DNA from: an uncultured Collinsella sp.
GTDB taxonomy: Bacteria; Actinomycetota; Coriobacteriia; Coriobacteriales; Coriobacteriaceae
Reading direction: 5' to 3'
DNA: 14,265 nt
Assembly: GCA_905197585.1 (NCBI GenBank)
Contig: CAJJZO010000025.1
Location: forward strand, 1 to 14,265
Positions 1 through 6,883 of this stretch are shown piece after piece. The notes beneath the pieces were generated by a model. The model was not told the origin of the DNA. It ran no database searches and was given only the letters and a program-made list of their open reading frames with translations. The position numbers were made by a program, and so were the translations under genes. Each line of letters opens with the position of its first letter. Position 1 is the first letter of the stretch.

Positions 1-1
1 T

Positions 2-166
2 GCCGAGACCAATCCCGACCTGGCAGCCAAGCTGCGCTCCGCCAAGGCAACGGCCGCCGAGGCCCGCGACGCCATGCACGACGCCCGCACCGCCCGCCAT
101 GCCGCAATCAAGGGCATCCACGATGCCCGTGCCGCCGCTCGCCACGATGAGAAGCACGGCGAGTAG
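2..166 (+). CDS. C-terminal end of an unrecognised Ala/Arg/His-rich protein (partial)
   Basis: The window opens inside a reading frame that gives 54 residues and ends with TAG at 164-166. The visible part is rich in Ala, Arg, Asp and His, has no proline after its first few residues and no hydrophobic stretch, so it looks like a soluble, probably alpha-helical or coiled-coil tail ending DEKHGE. Third codon positions are strongly G/C, as in the neighbouring genes, and a strong hairpin follows 36 bases later, which supports a real gene end. The start lies outside the window. I do not recognise the family and offer no function. Confidence 0.7.
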   Translation, partial: AETNPDLAAKLRSAKATAAEARDAMHDARTARHAAIKGIHDARAAARHDEKHGE

Positions 167-201
167 CCGTCACGCGCACCTTTAAAAACATGGGTATAGC
201 A

Positions 202-240
202 AAGCGGGGGCCAACGTTATCTCAACGTTCGCCCCCGCTT
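202..240. terminator. Hairpin between convergent genes, probable bidirectional terminator
   Basis: Two 17-base arms (202-218 and 224-240) pair with a single mismatch around a 5-base loop. The hairpin sits between the plus-strand gene ending at 166 and the minus-strand gene ending at 273. Neither side has a T-run directly abutting the stem; on the minus strand a TTTTT lies about 10 bases beyond it. Termination of both genes is therefore inferred from position and stem strength. Confidence 0.6.
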
Positions 241-272
241 ATGTGTCGACCACTTTTCTAGCGCGTCCTCCG

Positions 273-770
273 TCACGACAAGTAAGAGCGAAGGATGGCG
301 AGCCAGCGTGGGGTTTCGAGGTGAATGATATCGGTGGGGACTCCGGCGGGCGCATGGCCGCCAAAGAGCAGGCCCGCGTCTGCCGGGTTGATAAGGCGCA
401 CGATCCATACGGCAACGACCAGCACGCACAGAACAACAACCGCAATGTCGATGCCGCGCTTTAGCTTGCTCGACGTCACCTCCTCGCGCACGAACGCGAG
501 CACAAACGCAATCGGCACCACCCAAAACAGCGGATGGTAGGCAAAGGCCGCCGCAAAATCGAGGCGCAGTGCTGCCAGCCAGGCCCTCGTCATGCCACAT
601 CCCGGACAGGGAATGCCCGTCATCAGGCGAAACACGCAGCCAATATCGAGCAGGTAGAGTACGAACCAGGCGACAAAGAGCACACCGATGCAAGAAAGAG
701 TGCGGCGAATGAGTTCCGCCGCGCCCTTATGTCCCTGGGAGCTGTTCACGCCGCTCTTATCGTTAGGCAC
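273..770 (-). CDS. DUF2752 family membrane protein
   Basis: This 165-residue protein has about three hydrophobic segments and the DUF2752 hallmark CPGCGMTR just after the first of them, followed by a segment ending in FAYHPLFWVVP. The role of the family is unknown; the conserved Cys pair suggests metal binding or redox chemistry at the membrane, which is inference. I chose the GTG at 770-768. It overlaps the stop codon of the upstream DUF4234 gene by 8 bases (GTGCCTAA), the same geometry as amaP/DUF2273 in this window. An in-frame ATG at 809 would overlap the upstream gene by 47 bases, and another GTG lies at 749. No strong ribosome binding site precedes any of these, so translation is probably coupled to the upstream gene. 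Confidence 0.85.
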   Translation of the reverse strand: MPNDKSGVNSSQGHKGAAELIRRTLSCIGVLFVAWFVLYLLDIGCVFRLMTGIPCPGCGMTRAWLAALRLDFAAAFAYHPLFWVVPIAFVLAFVREEVTSSKLKRGIDIAVVVLCVLVVAVWIVRLINPADAGLLFGGHAPAGVPTDIIHLETPRWLAILRSYLS

Positions 771-1371
771 GAGCGCCAAGACGGACGTTGTAAGCCGTTG
801 CCATGGCATTGGTATTCTTGATGATGATGTTCATGGCAAAGATCGGGCCAAGACCGCACAGCAGCGCGCCGACAATCTGCCACATAAGAACGGTGGTACC
901 GTTCTCCTGGAACATCAGGCCGTAGCGAGGAGCGTTGGCCTGCAGGCGGTTGCCAATCTTGTAATACCAGTAGTACGCGTAGAAGCCGCAGGTCACAAAC
1001 GATAGAAGGATGAATTCCGCCAGACCCGGCGTGTAATCGCCGTCATCCTGACACAACGTGTTGACGTCGCGTGCCAAGCAATACAGGAAGTAGAACGAAT
1101 AGATACCGCAGGTCACAAGAGAGAGCAGCAGCCAGCCGATCAGGCTGCGGTCAGCCTTAATGGGGTCATAGCCCATCGGAGCGGATGCGGACTGTTGGGC
1201 GTATTGACCGGTGTACTGCTGCTGAGGCTGGGGCGCGGGCTGAATAGCCTGGGCCGGAGCGGGCTGGGGCTGCGGGGCCGCAGCGGCAGAAGCGGCACCA
1301 ACGGCGGATCCGCAAACAGGGCAGAATTTGGCATCATCCGAAATGGGAGAACCACAAGTGGGACAGAACAT
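763..1371 (-). CDS. Zinc-ribbon DUF4234 membrane protein
   Basis: The protein has 202 residues. It begins with a zinc ribbon, Cys at 3, 6, 17 and 20 (CPTCG...CPVCG), followed by an Ala/Pro/Gln-rich linker to about residue 75. A DUF4234-type membrane domain follows, with two similar hydrophobic segments containing LVTCGIYSFYFLY and FVTCGFYAYYWYY, then a third near the C-terminus. The start is well fixed: AAGGAGAGG lies just upstream of the ATG at 1371. The DUF2752 gene overlaps its end by 8 bases, so the two form one transcription unit. The ribbon has the same Cys spacing as the protein encoded at 1567-2883, which suggests a shared interaction partner. DUF4234 has no established function. Confidence 0.9.
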   Translation of the reverse strand: MFCPTCGSPISDDAKFCPVCGSAVGAASAAAAPQPQPAPAQAIQPAPQPQQQYTGQYAQQSASAPMGYDPIKADRSLIGWLLLSLVTCGIYSFYFLYCLARDVNTLCQDDGDYTPGLAEFILLSFVTCGFYAYYWYYKIGNRLQANAPRYGLMFQENGTTVLMWQIVGALLCGLGPIFAMNIIIKNTNAMATAYNVRLGARA

Positions 1372-1388
1372 GAGCCTCTCCTTTTCCT

Positions 1389-1405
1389 AAGGCGTCGCAC
1401 GCCTT
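1389..1405 (-). promoter_or_regulatory. Leader hairpin just upstream of the DUF4234 ribosome binding site
   Basis: Perfect 7-base arms (AAGGCGT / ACGCCTT) flank a 3-base loop and end about 6 bases upstream of the AAGGAGAGG site of the DUF4234 gene. It could affect translation initiation or mRNA stability. A separate 12-bp perfect palindrome, TGTTGCGCAACA, lies further upstream at 1447-1458 in the same 150-base gap and could be an operator. I could not place a convincing -35/-10 pair here. Confidence 0.3.
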
Positions 1406-1523
1406 CAAACCTTACACGTCTACGTTCTCAACAATAGCCGCGACGTTGTTGCGCAACATTGACCAATTTCCGAGAAATTTTGCTGCAACCGTTTTCCCGG
1501 GCATTTTCTTGCTTTCGCAGTAG

Positions 1524-1558
1524 AAAAAGGCACCCCGGGCTCAGTTGCCCAGGGCGCC
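1524..1558 (-). terminator. Intrinsic terminator of the zinc-ribbon gene at 1567-2883
   Basis: On the minus strand, 12-base arms (1558-1547 and 1540-1529) pair fully when two G-U pairs are allowed, around a 6-base loop, and are followed at once by TTTTT (1528-1524). The two wobble pairs form only in the minus-strand transcript; on the plus strand they would be A-C mismatches. This fixes the direction. The stem begins 8 bases after the stop codon. Confidence 0.9.
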
Positions 1559-1566
1559 TCGACCGG

Positions 1567-2883
1567 CTATTCGGTTTGATTGTTTTCGGCAGCAGGATTA
1601 TCGCCCGGCTCATCCGCCGGCGTGGCAACGGCATCCCAATCGGGCTCCGCAGGCGTCGCCTCGGACGCCGGTGCGGGGACAGGAGCAGGTGCCGGGGCAG
1701 GGGCAGGCGCGGGTGCCGGGGCAGGTGCAGGCGCGGGCGCCGGGGCAGGCGCAGCACCAGTGGCTGCCGTGGGATTGAATCCCGCAGGAGCAGGCTTCTT
1801 CTCACCCGGGAGCACAAAAGTCAAAACGTCGTCCTTGTCCTCATCGGCCCATTCGCTTGCATAACGTGCAGCCCAATAGCCAACGGCACGGTGCTTGAGC
1901 ATCTTGCCAAAGACCGTAAGGAACACCGTGACGAATGCAATCAGCACCAGGAACAATACGAGCGTGACACCACCGGCGGTAACAATCGCCTCGATACCCG
2001 TGGGGCGATAGTAATAGCCGTACGCGCCAATTCCGGCGATGGCACCAAAGACAGCTGTCAAGATCCACGTAATGGCGTTGGAAACCAGGCCCGTCAAAAA
2101 CTCGGGAAGGAACGAAGCACAGAACAGCTTGGTCTTGTTGTGCTTAAAGGCCGCCCAGACCTTATCGAGCGAAAACGCGCTCTCGACGCGACCGGTCACC
2201 GCAAAGTGCATCACGGCGATGTCGGCAAACATCTTAAAGAAGACACCCAGAATCGCCGAGGCAATCAGCGCCAGGACAAGCAGGCCGAGCGAACCGAACA
2301 GCGCAGCCTCGAGCGCATAAGAGCCGTAATAAGAATACGAGCCCGCGGCGCCAATTACCACGCCCTCCACCAGCGAAAGCACTACACCGATAACGGGAAT
2401 GGCAGCGATAGCCTCGAGCACGACCGAGATAACGCTCGAAAAGACTCCGAGACCAAACGACGTGGAACGCATGAGTGGACGGTCCATGCCGTCATCGACC
2501 TTGAGAGAAAGATCACGGCCCCACTCGATACCAAAGCCGGAACCGCACACGCTCGCAATGCAAGCTGCCAAAAAGCCGATGGCAGCTGCAATGCCGCCAA
2601 TAACGGGAATAAACAACACGAGCACCGACACAACGCAAATCAGCGCCGGCAAAAACGCGATTTGGCATACACGCTGAAGCACGCCCGGAGTCTTAGTCAT
2701 ATCTTGGAACGCCTGAGCCACACAGCCCTTTGGCGCATTCGCCACGGGCGGTTGCGGAACAAACTGCTGGGGCTGAGGCTGTCCCTGGGGAGCGGGGCCA
2801 GCGGCACCGACATTAGGAGCACCACACACGCCGCAGAACTTGTCGTTATCGCCCATGGGGGCGCCACACTGCGAGCAGAACAT
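1567..2883 (-). CDS. Zinc-ribbon polytopic membrane protein with Ala-Pro repeat tail
   Basis: The protein has 438 residues. A zinc ribbon with Cys at 3, 6, 17 and 20 opens it, followed by a Pro/Gln-rich linker (to about 55) and a long hydrophobic region (about 75-350) with several membrane segments. The part around MHFAVTGRVESAFSLDKVW resembles DUF4013-type membrane proteins, but I am not certain of that. The tail carries about a dozen Ala-Pro dipeptides (about 375-405) and ends in an acidic stretch. I chose the ATG at 2883 because GAAGGG lies 9 bases upstream. Nearby in-frame upstream ATGs exist, but one abuts that site directly and the others lack any. A strong terminator follows, so it is probably transcribed separately from the DUF4234-DUF2752 pair. 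Function unknown. Confidence 0.85.
   Translation of the reverse strand: MFCSQCGAPMGDNDKFCGVCGAPNVGAAGPAPQGQPQPQQFVPQPPVANAPKGCVAQAFQDMTKTPGVLQRVCQIAFLPALICVVSVLVLFIPVIGGIAAAIGFLAACIASVCGSGFGIEWGRDLSLKVDDGMDRPLMRSTSFGLGVFSSVISVVLEAIAAIPVIGVVLSLVEGVVIGAAGSYSYYGSYALEAALFGSLGLLVLALIASAILGVFFKMFADIAVMHFAVTGRVESAFSLDKVWAAFKHNKTKLFCASFLPEFLTGLVSNAITWILTAVFGAIAGIGAYGYYYRPTGIEAIVTAGGVTLVLFLVLIAFVTVFLTVFGKMLKHRAVGYWAARYASEWADEDKDDVLTFVLPGEKKPAPAGFNPTAATGAAPAPAPAPAPAPAPAPAPAPAPAPVPAPASEATPAEPDWDAVATPADEPGDNPAAENNQTE
1688..1759. repeat. 24-bp tandem repeat encoding the Ala-Pro tail
   Basis: Three imperfect 24-base units (1688-1711, 1712-1735 and a diverged 1736-1759) lie in the coding sequence of the zinc-ribbon gene. 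Units 1 and 2 differ at one position. Each unit encodes eight residues of alternating Pro and Ala, so unit gain or loss keeps the reading frame and changes tail length only. Confidence 0.85.
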
Positions 2884-3033
2884 CGAAATCATCCCTTCGT
2901 ATCTTGAGCGAATCACTTGGATCGCAAACGTTGTCTTTAGCATCATTATTGCCCAATGTGGGGTCAAATACTCAAAGATGACCGATTTGCAAGGTACACG
3001 GCGCCAGCAGGCGGTTCGTTGAATACGTCTGTG

Positions 3034-4056
3034 CTAGTTCGTTCCGCGGAAGCCCTTGCCGACGATCTCGGAGCTATCGACGATCGTGATAAAGGCACCC
3101 GGATCGACTTCGCGCGCATAGCGGCGTAGTTGCACGGCCTCGCGACGGCTCAGCACACTCATGATCACCGTCACGCACTTGCCCGAGAAGGCACCGTAGC
3201 CGCGGCTGATGGTCGCCGTGCGGTTGAGATGCTTGACGATAAACTCCTCGACCTTAAGGGGCTCGGAACAAATGACCGTGCAGACTTTGCGCAGGTGAAT
3301 GCTCTCAATGGCTTTGTCGACCACAAGCGTCTTGGCAAACAGGCCGAGCACGCAATACAGACCGACACGCGGGCCATACAAAAAGGCCGCGATGGTCACG
3401 ATGCCGATATCGACCAGCAGCAGGGCGCGGCCAATCTCGAGCGTCGTGCGGCGCTTGAGGATCATGGCAAGAATGTCCGTGCCACCCGTCGAGGCGCCGA
3501 TGTCAAAGACAATAGCGCTGCCGAGCGCCGGCAAGATGACGGCAAAGCACAGGTCGAGCCACATATCACCCGTCAGAGAGACATCGGTCGGAATAAAGAG
3601 CTCAAACAGCGAAACATAGGCGGACAGCGCAAACGAGGCGAAGACGCTCCACAGGATTGCCTTGCGCTCCAAAAAGATAAAGCCCAAAACGACGAGAACC
3701 GCGTTGATAATCCACATAAAGACGCCGACGGGCAGGGTCGGAAACAGCGTGGACAGAATGACCGACACGCCCGAGGTGCCGCCAAAAGCAAAGTGATTAG
3801 GGGTTTTAAACGCAACGATGGCAAAGGCCGTAAGAATCAGACCCAGATTGAGCTCGGCAAAAAAGCGCGGGAAGCCCGGCTCCTGGCTGCGCTTTTGACC
3901 GGCGCGCTCGCCGCGCTCGATATCGGTGCGATCGACCACGCGCTCCATCGGCACCACGGGAGGACGATGCATCTCCTCGGCAGCACGCGATGCCGCCTCT
4001 GCCGCGGCGGCCTCAATCGCCCATGCCTTGCTTTCTGTTTCGTGCTCGTCAGCCAT
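3034..4056 (-). CDS. YitT family membrane protein (DUF161 + DUF2179)
   Basis: The protein has 340 residues. A charged cytoplasmic N-terminal extension of about 65 residues precedes a five- or six-segment membrane domain with the paired family motifs GGTSGVSVIL and GASTGGTDILAMIL. The C-terminal 80 residues form the DUF2179 domain, from VCTVICSEPLKVEEF to IVDSSEIVGKGF, including the typical GYGAFSGK segment. YitT proteins are integral membrane proteins of unclear biochemical role. The N-terminal extension is longer than in typical members of about 280-290 residues. AGGGG upstream of the ATG at 4056 supports the start. The gene lies alone on the minus strand, about 150 bases before the zinc-ribbon gene and about 210 after asp23. 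Confidence 0.93.
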   Translation of the reverse strand: MADEHETESKAWAIEAAAAEAASRAAEEMHRPPVVPMERVVDRTDIERGERAGQKRSQEPGFPRFFAELNLGLILTAFAIVAFKTPNHFAFGGTSGVSVILSTLFPTLPVGVFMWIINAVLVVLGFIFLERKAILWSVFASFALSAYVSLFELFIPTDVSLTGDMWLDLCFAVILPALGSAIVFDIGASTGGTDILAMILKRRTTLEIGRALLLVDIGIVTIAAFLYGPRVGLYCVLGLFAKTLVVDKAIESIHLRKVCTVICSEPLKVEEFIVKHLNRTATISRGYGAFSGKCVTVIMSVLSRREAVQLRRYAREVDPGAFITIVDSSEIVGKGFRGTN

Positions 4057-4145
4057 TACGGCAACCCCTCGTTAACAATTTGGAAACAATGCGCCCATTA
4101 GGGTAACGCGGAACGCGACGATTGCAACCCCTAGTTAGACGAGCG

Positions 4146-4169
4146 GTATGCCTACATCGGGGGGCATAC
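4146..4169. promoter_or_regulatory. 7-10-7 dyad upstream of the YitT gene
   Basis: Perfect arms GTATGCC (4146-4152) and GGCATAC (4163-4169) are separated by 10 bases, about 90 bases upstream of the YitT start codon. It could be a regulator binding site, or a small hairpin in the tail of the asp23 transcript. It lacks the GGGACRGG core of the palindrome family elsewhere in the window. Confidence 0.3.
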
Positions 4170-4173
4170 AAAT

Positions 4174-4211
4174 AACGGCCGGCCACGCTTTTGCTTGCGC
4201 GGTCGGCCGTT
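4174..4211. terminator. GC-rich hairpin downstream of asp23
   Basis: Two 15-base arms (4174-4188, 4197-4211) pair with one mismatch and one G-U around an 8-base loop. It lies about 50 bases beyond the asp23 stop codon, after repeat copy A. On the minus strand it is followed only by ATTTG, so it is a weak candidate for a classical intrinsic terminator, but it is the best one between asp23 and the YitT gene. Confidence 0.5.
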
Positions 4212-4227
4212 TAACGTTTTCGCAGAT

Positions 4228-4265
4228 AAACCTGCCAAAACAAACCTGTCCCTTTTTGGAAGGTT
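4228..4265 (-). repeat. Constant-core palindrome, copy A (overlaps the asp23 stop codon)
   Basis: Read on the minus strand: arm AACCTTCCAAAA (4265-4254), then AGGGACAGGTTTG, then arm TTTTGGCAGGTTT (4240-4228), with one mismatch between the arms. The first two bases of the arm are the last two of the asp23 TAA. It is the same sequence as copy B at 9088-9126 with few changes, and similarity continues about 20 bases beyond the palindrome (ATCTG.G..AAACGTTA) to about 4212. Confidence 0.85.
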
Positions 4266-4785
4266 ATTCGTGCTGGCTGGTGCGGTGCTCGTACTCCTCG
4301 GGGGTGATGACGTCCTCGATGCGCAGGTTGACGCCCGCCACCTCAAGGCCGGTCATCGCGGCAAGGCGCTCGGTGACACGTGCCTTGACATCGTCGAAGA
4401 TCGCGGGCGCATAGGCGCCGTACTCGATAATGACGGAGATGTTGACGACCACGCGATTGTCATCGGTGACCTCGACCGTCACGCCCTTGGTCAGATTCTC
4501 GGCACCAAACTGCTCCTGCACAAAGTGCATAAGGTTACCCTTCATGCCCAGGACGTGCGGCACCTCGCGGGTGGCCATGGCGACGATCTTCTCGATCACA
4601 CCGTTGGAATAGGTCAGCGAGTCCTCGGACTCGTCTGTTTCCTCATCATCCTCGTCCGCATCATCGGCGGACTCGGCCTCGACGAGCGCCTCATCCTCGA
4701 GCGTTACGTCCTCGGCCTCGGCGGTGACGGTCTCGTCTGCCTCGAGCTCGGTATCGGCCACATCGACCTTCGTATTAAAAGCCAT
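4264..4785 (-). CDS. Asp23/Gls24 family envelope stress response protein
   Basis: The protein has 173 residues. A very acidic N-terminal region (about 1-55, mostly Glu, Asp, Ala and Val) precedes the Asp23 domain, from LTYSNGVIEKIVAMATREVPHVLGM to VNLRIEDVITPEEY. In Staphylococcus aureus Asp23 is an abundant cytosolic protein held at the membrane by AmaP and linked to cell-wall stress. AAGGAGG upstream of the ATG at 4785 fixes the start. It is the last gene of the amaP-DUF2273-asp23 group, 44 bases after the DUF2273 gene. The acidic extension is longer than in classical Asp23 and its role is unknown. A repeat palindrome overlaps its stop codon. Confidence 0.95.
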   Translation of the reverse strand: MAFNTKVDVADTELEADETVTAEAEDVTLEDEALVEAESADDADEDDEETDESEDSLTYSNGVIEKIVAMATREVPHVLGMKGNLMHFVQEQFGAENLTKGVTVEVTDDNRVVVNISVIIEYGAYAPAIFDDVKARVTERLAAMTGLEVAGVNLRIEDVITPEEYEHRTSQHE

Positions 4786-4829
4786 GGTTCCTCCTTATGC
4801 CTGCCGCGGATGCGCCAGTCGAATACATA

Positions 4830-5207
4830 TTAGCGGCCGCTAAACAGACGGCCGAAGAAGTTGACGATCCCGTTCTCGCCGTCGCGAATTTGGCCGATCA
4901 CAGCGCCGATCAGCACGAAGAATGCAATGACGAGCGTGTCCCACAGGCCCAACGTGAGCACCAACACGGCGAGGATAAAGCCAGCGACGGCGCCAAGCGT
5001 GGTGTTGGGATGACGCACGGCATAGCTCCAGATGGCAGCGCCCGTACCCTTGATGAGACCCATAGCCTCGTCAAAATCCGCGGCTGCCGCGTCTTGTAAC
5101 TCGGTTGCCTCTGCTTTGGAATCAACAGGTTCGTTCGCCGGCGTGGCGCTCTGGTCAATCGTCAGGCGCGGCGTACGAGCGGTCTTATCTTGATTGGTAT
5201 CACTCAC
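4830..5207 (-). CDS. DUF2273 family small membrane protein
   Basis: The protein has 125 residues. A polar, partly acidic N-terminal half leads into two adjacent hydrophobic segments (about 72-110) with GLWDTLVIAFFVLIGAVIGQ, and it ends NFFGRLFSGR. This C-terminal half matches DUF2273, small membrane proteins encoded beside asp23 and amaP in Gram-positive bacteria. I chose the GTG at 5207 because GGAGG lies 6 bases upstream and the start overlaps the amaP stop by 8 bases (GTGAGTGA), which implies coupled translation. An open frame extends further upstream but lies inside amaP. It probably takes part in the Asp23 membrane complex; this is inferred from family and position. Confidence 0.9.
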   Translation of the reverse strand: MSDTNQDKTARTPRLTIDQSATPANEPVDSKAEATELQDAAAADFDEAMGLIKGTGAAIWSYAVRHPNTTLGAVAGFILAVLVLTLGLWDTLVIAFFVLIGAVIGQIRDGENGIVNFFGRLFSGR

Positions 5208-5745
5208 CGGAAACCTCCACGGTCTGGACGGTAGTCTTGGACGGCAAAAAACGAACGCGTGCGGTCGTGCCCGGCGTGCCAAGCATGGTGTCGCAAGCTT
5301 CCTCGATGCGCCGCTGCATCGCAGTAGCCAGAGATGCCACGTCCTTATCGTCAAGCGCGATAGCGTCGACCTTAAATCGGACGTGCGAATCGTCGGAGCC
5401 TTGGACGCGGGCCTCGACATGCTCGACCATCACGCGGTCGTCGCGCTCGGCAGCAGCTCTGGCGCACGAAGAAAGCGCCGCAAGGGTAACCTCGATATTG
5501 CGCTCCCCCGCCGGATGTACACAGGACGGCTCGCGACGAGCAAACATCAGGCGGAAGAAGCTTACCAGCACGCCGATCGCCACAACTCCGCCGCATGCCG
5601 TCACGACAATGCGCGGCATGGGGTCGCGCATCAGCAGCATAAAGCGATACGTATACGGCCCCCAAAACTGGCAGACAAGCATACCCAGCGCCACGATGGC
5701 GGCGGCAAGATACACAATCGCTAGGGCTCGTTTGAGTACGCGCAC
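5200..5745 (-). CDS. amaP: Alkaline shock response membrane anchor protein AmaP
   Basis: The protein has 181 residues. Two membrane segments near the N-terminus (about 8-30 and 46-68) are followed by a cytosolic domain with two short beta-alpha-like stretches (GERNIEVTLAALSSCARAAA and VRFKVDAIALDDKDVASL), the usual AmaP/DUF322-like layout. AmaP anchors Asp23 to the membrane in S. aureus. The start codon is GTG at 5745, with GAAGGGAG about 6 bases upstream. It is the first gene of the operon and is followed with an 8-base overlap by DUF2273 and then asp23, the same order as in Staphylococcus. A consensus -10 box lies about 50 bases upstream. Confidence 0.9.
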   Translation of the reverse strand: MRVLKRALAIVYLAAAIVALGMLVCQFWGPYTYRFMLLMRDPMPRIVVTACGGVVAIGVLVSFFRLMFARREPSCVHPAGERNIEVTLAALSSCARAAAERDDRVMVEHVEARVQGSDDSHVRFKVDAIALDDKDVASLATAMQRRIEEACDTMLGTPGTTARVRFLPSKTTVQTVEVSGE

Positions 5746-5795
5746 GTGGCGCTCCCTTCAAATCTCGGCTCTCGAAATGCAAAACGGTTCGCATC

Positions 5796-5801
5796 ATTAT
5801 A
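5796..5801 (-). promoter_or_regulatory. Candidate -10 box for the amaP-DUF2273-asp23 operon
   Basis: A perfect TATAAT on the minus strand lies about 50 bases upstream of the amaP GTG, giving a predicted leader of about 45 bases. It overlaps the T-run of the yebC terminator. The hexamer 17 bases upstream, TAGAGC, is a poor -35 match, so expression may need an activator or an alternative sigma factor. Confidence 0.5.
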
Positions 5802-5842
5802 AAAGAGCCGGGTCCGGTGCTCTACGCACGCGGATCCGGCTC
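5801..5842 (-). terminator. Intrinsic terminator of the yebC-family gene
   Basis: On the minus strand GAGCCGGATCCG (5842-5831) pairs with CGGACCCGGCTC (5816-5805) with one mismatch, and the stem can extend through GTGC/GCAC with a bulge. TTTT (5804-5801) follows directly. It lies about 70 bases beyond the yebC stop codon. Confidence 0.8.
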
Positions 5843-5911
5843 ATCTATTCCACGAGGCTTGCATGCTCGCTTCATTATGCCCAGATATGCACGGCTTAAC
5901 CCGTGCGGGCG

Positions 5912-6718
5912 CTACTCCTCCTCGAGGGCAGCGATGACCTCGTCGGTCATGTCCATGGTGCTGTAAACATCCTGGACGTCGTCGAGCTCCTCAAGACGGT
6001 CGATGAGGCGCTGAACCTTCTTGGCGTCGGCGCCGGAGACCTCGGTCGGGGTGGTCGGGACCATGGTAGTCTCGGAACCCTTGACCTGGACGCCCTGCTC
6101 CTCGAGCGCCTTGGAGACAGCCATAACCTCGTTGGCAGTAGTCCAGACGATCCACTCCTCGCCGGCGTCCTCGTAGTCCTCGCCACCGGCCTCGGCGATG
6201 GCCATCATGAACTCATCCTCGTCACCGGCAGCACCGTTGGCGATCATGGTCTCCTTCTTGGCGTTCTCGTCCAGGATCTCCTTGGCGACGACGATCTGGC
6301 CCTTGCGCTCAAACTGGAAGGCGACGGAGCCGGAGGTACCCAGGTTACCACCAGCGTGGGAGAAGGCAGAACGGACATCAGCGGCGGTACGGTTGCGGTT
6401 GTCGGTCAGGCAGTCGACGTAGACGGCGACACCGGCGGGACCGTAGCCCTCGTACACGATGTTCTCGTAGACGGCAGCGTCGGCACCCGAACCAAAAGCC
6501 TTGTCGATAGCGGACTTGATCTTGTCCTTAGGCATGGACTGAGCCTTGGCCTTGGCAACGGCAGCGGCGAGGCTGGCGTTGTTCTCGGGCAGCGGGTCAC
6601 CGCCGAGACGGGCAGCAACGGTGATGTTGCGGCTGAGCTTGGAGAAGAGGGCGGAACGCTTGGCGTCCTGCGCGCCCTTACGATGCTTGGTTGTGGCCCA
6701 CTTAGAGTGTCCGGACAT
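5912..6718 (-). CDS. YebC/PmpR (TACO1) family protein
   Basis: The protein has 268 residues. It opens with the family signature MSGHSKWATTKHRKGAQDAKR and continues with IVYEGYGPAGVAVYVDCLTDN and NRTAADVRSAFSHAGGNLG, then a C-terminal domain ending in the acidic DMTDEVIAALEEE. Family members were first described as transcriptional regulators and more recently as factors acting on the ribosome during translation; which applies here cannot be told from sequence. It is about 20 residues longer than many bacterial homologues, the extra length falling in an acidic segment around 150-185. AGGAGA upstream of the ATG at 6718 fixes the start. The gene has its own terminator and looks monocistronic. Confidence 0.96.
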   Translation of the reverse strand: MSGHSKWATTKHRKGAQDAKRSALFSKLSRNITVAARLGGDPLPENNASLAAAVAKAKAQSMPKDKIKSAIDKAFGSGADAAVYENIVYEGYGPAGVAVYVDCLTDNRNRTAADVRSAFSHAGGNLGTSGSVAFQFERKGQIVVAKEILDENAKKETMIANGAAGDEDEFMMAIAEAGGEDYEDAGEEWIVWTTANEVMAVSKALEEQGVQVKGSETTMVPTTPTEVSGADAKKVQRLIDRLEELDDVQDVYSTMDMTDEVIAALEEE

Positions 6719-6848
6719 ACGTGTCTCCTATCGGTTTCGACCTAAAGCCCAGCGCAGATGCTCGGGCAATATAAACAAACGTCGTTATGATATACCTACT
6801 GGCCTGCGAGATAAACCCCAAAATGAAGGCGTCGTGATGATGACCCCT

Positions 6849-6882
6849 TTGGTGCAAAGAAACCTGACCCCCAATGCACCAA
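6849..6882 (-). repeat. Constant-core palindrome, copy D (one base after the DUF6020 gene stop)
   Basis: On the minus strand, arms TTGGTGCA (6882-6875) and TGCACCAA (6856-6849) pair perfectly and enclose TTGGGGGTCAGGTTTCTT. The core GGGGTCAGG differs from GGGGACAGG by one base, making this the most diverged copy. Only one base separates it from the TAA of the upstream coding gene. Confidence 0.7.
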
Positions 6883-6883
6883 G

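Noticed and set aside
1674..1688. GGGGACAGG in the zinc-ribbon gene, identical to the palindrome core
   Set aside because: It lies in the Ala-Pro coding repeat, has no flanking inverted arms, and arises from GC-rich codons.
1459..2907. Long plus-strand open frame (482 codons) opposite the zinc-ribbon membrane gene
   Set aside because: Its product is Arg/Gly/His-rich with no recognisable domain. It is the antisense shadow of a GC-rich gene that has a ribosome binding site, domains and a terminator on the minus strand.
2884..3033. Promoter or terminator in the gap between the YitT gene and the zinc-ribbon gene
   Set aside because: TTGAGT, TTGACC and AATAAT-like strings occur on the minus strand, but no pair has acceptable spacing, and no hairpin with a T-run follows the YitT stop codon. 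I see nothing firm here.
3130..4101. Plus-strand open frame (323 codons) opposite the YitT gene
   Set aside because: Charged low-complexity antisense product without family features; the minus-strand YitT protein has both expected domains.
4146..4169. GTATGCC/GGCATAC dyad as a further member of the constant-core family
   Set aside because: The spacer CCCCGATGTA (minus strand) lacks the GGGACRGG core; listed only as a separate dyad.
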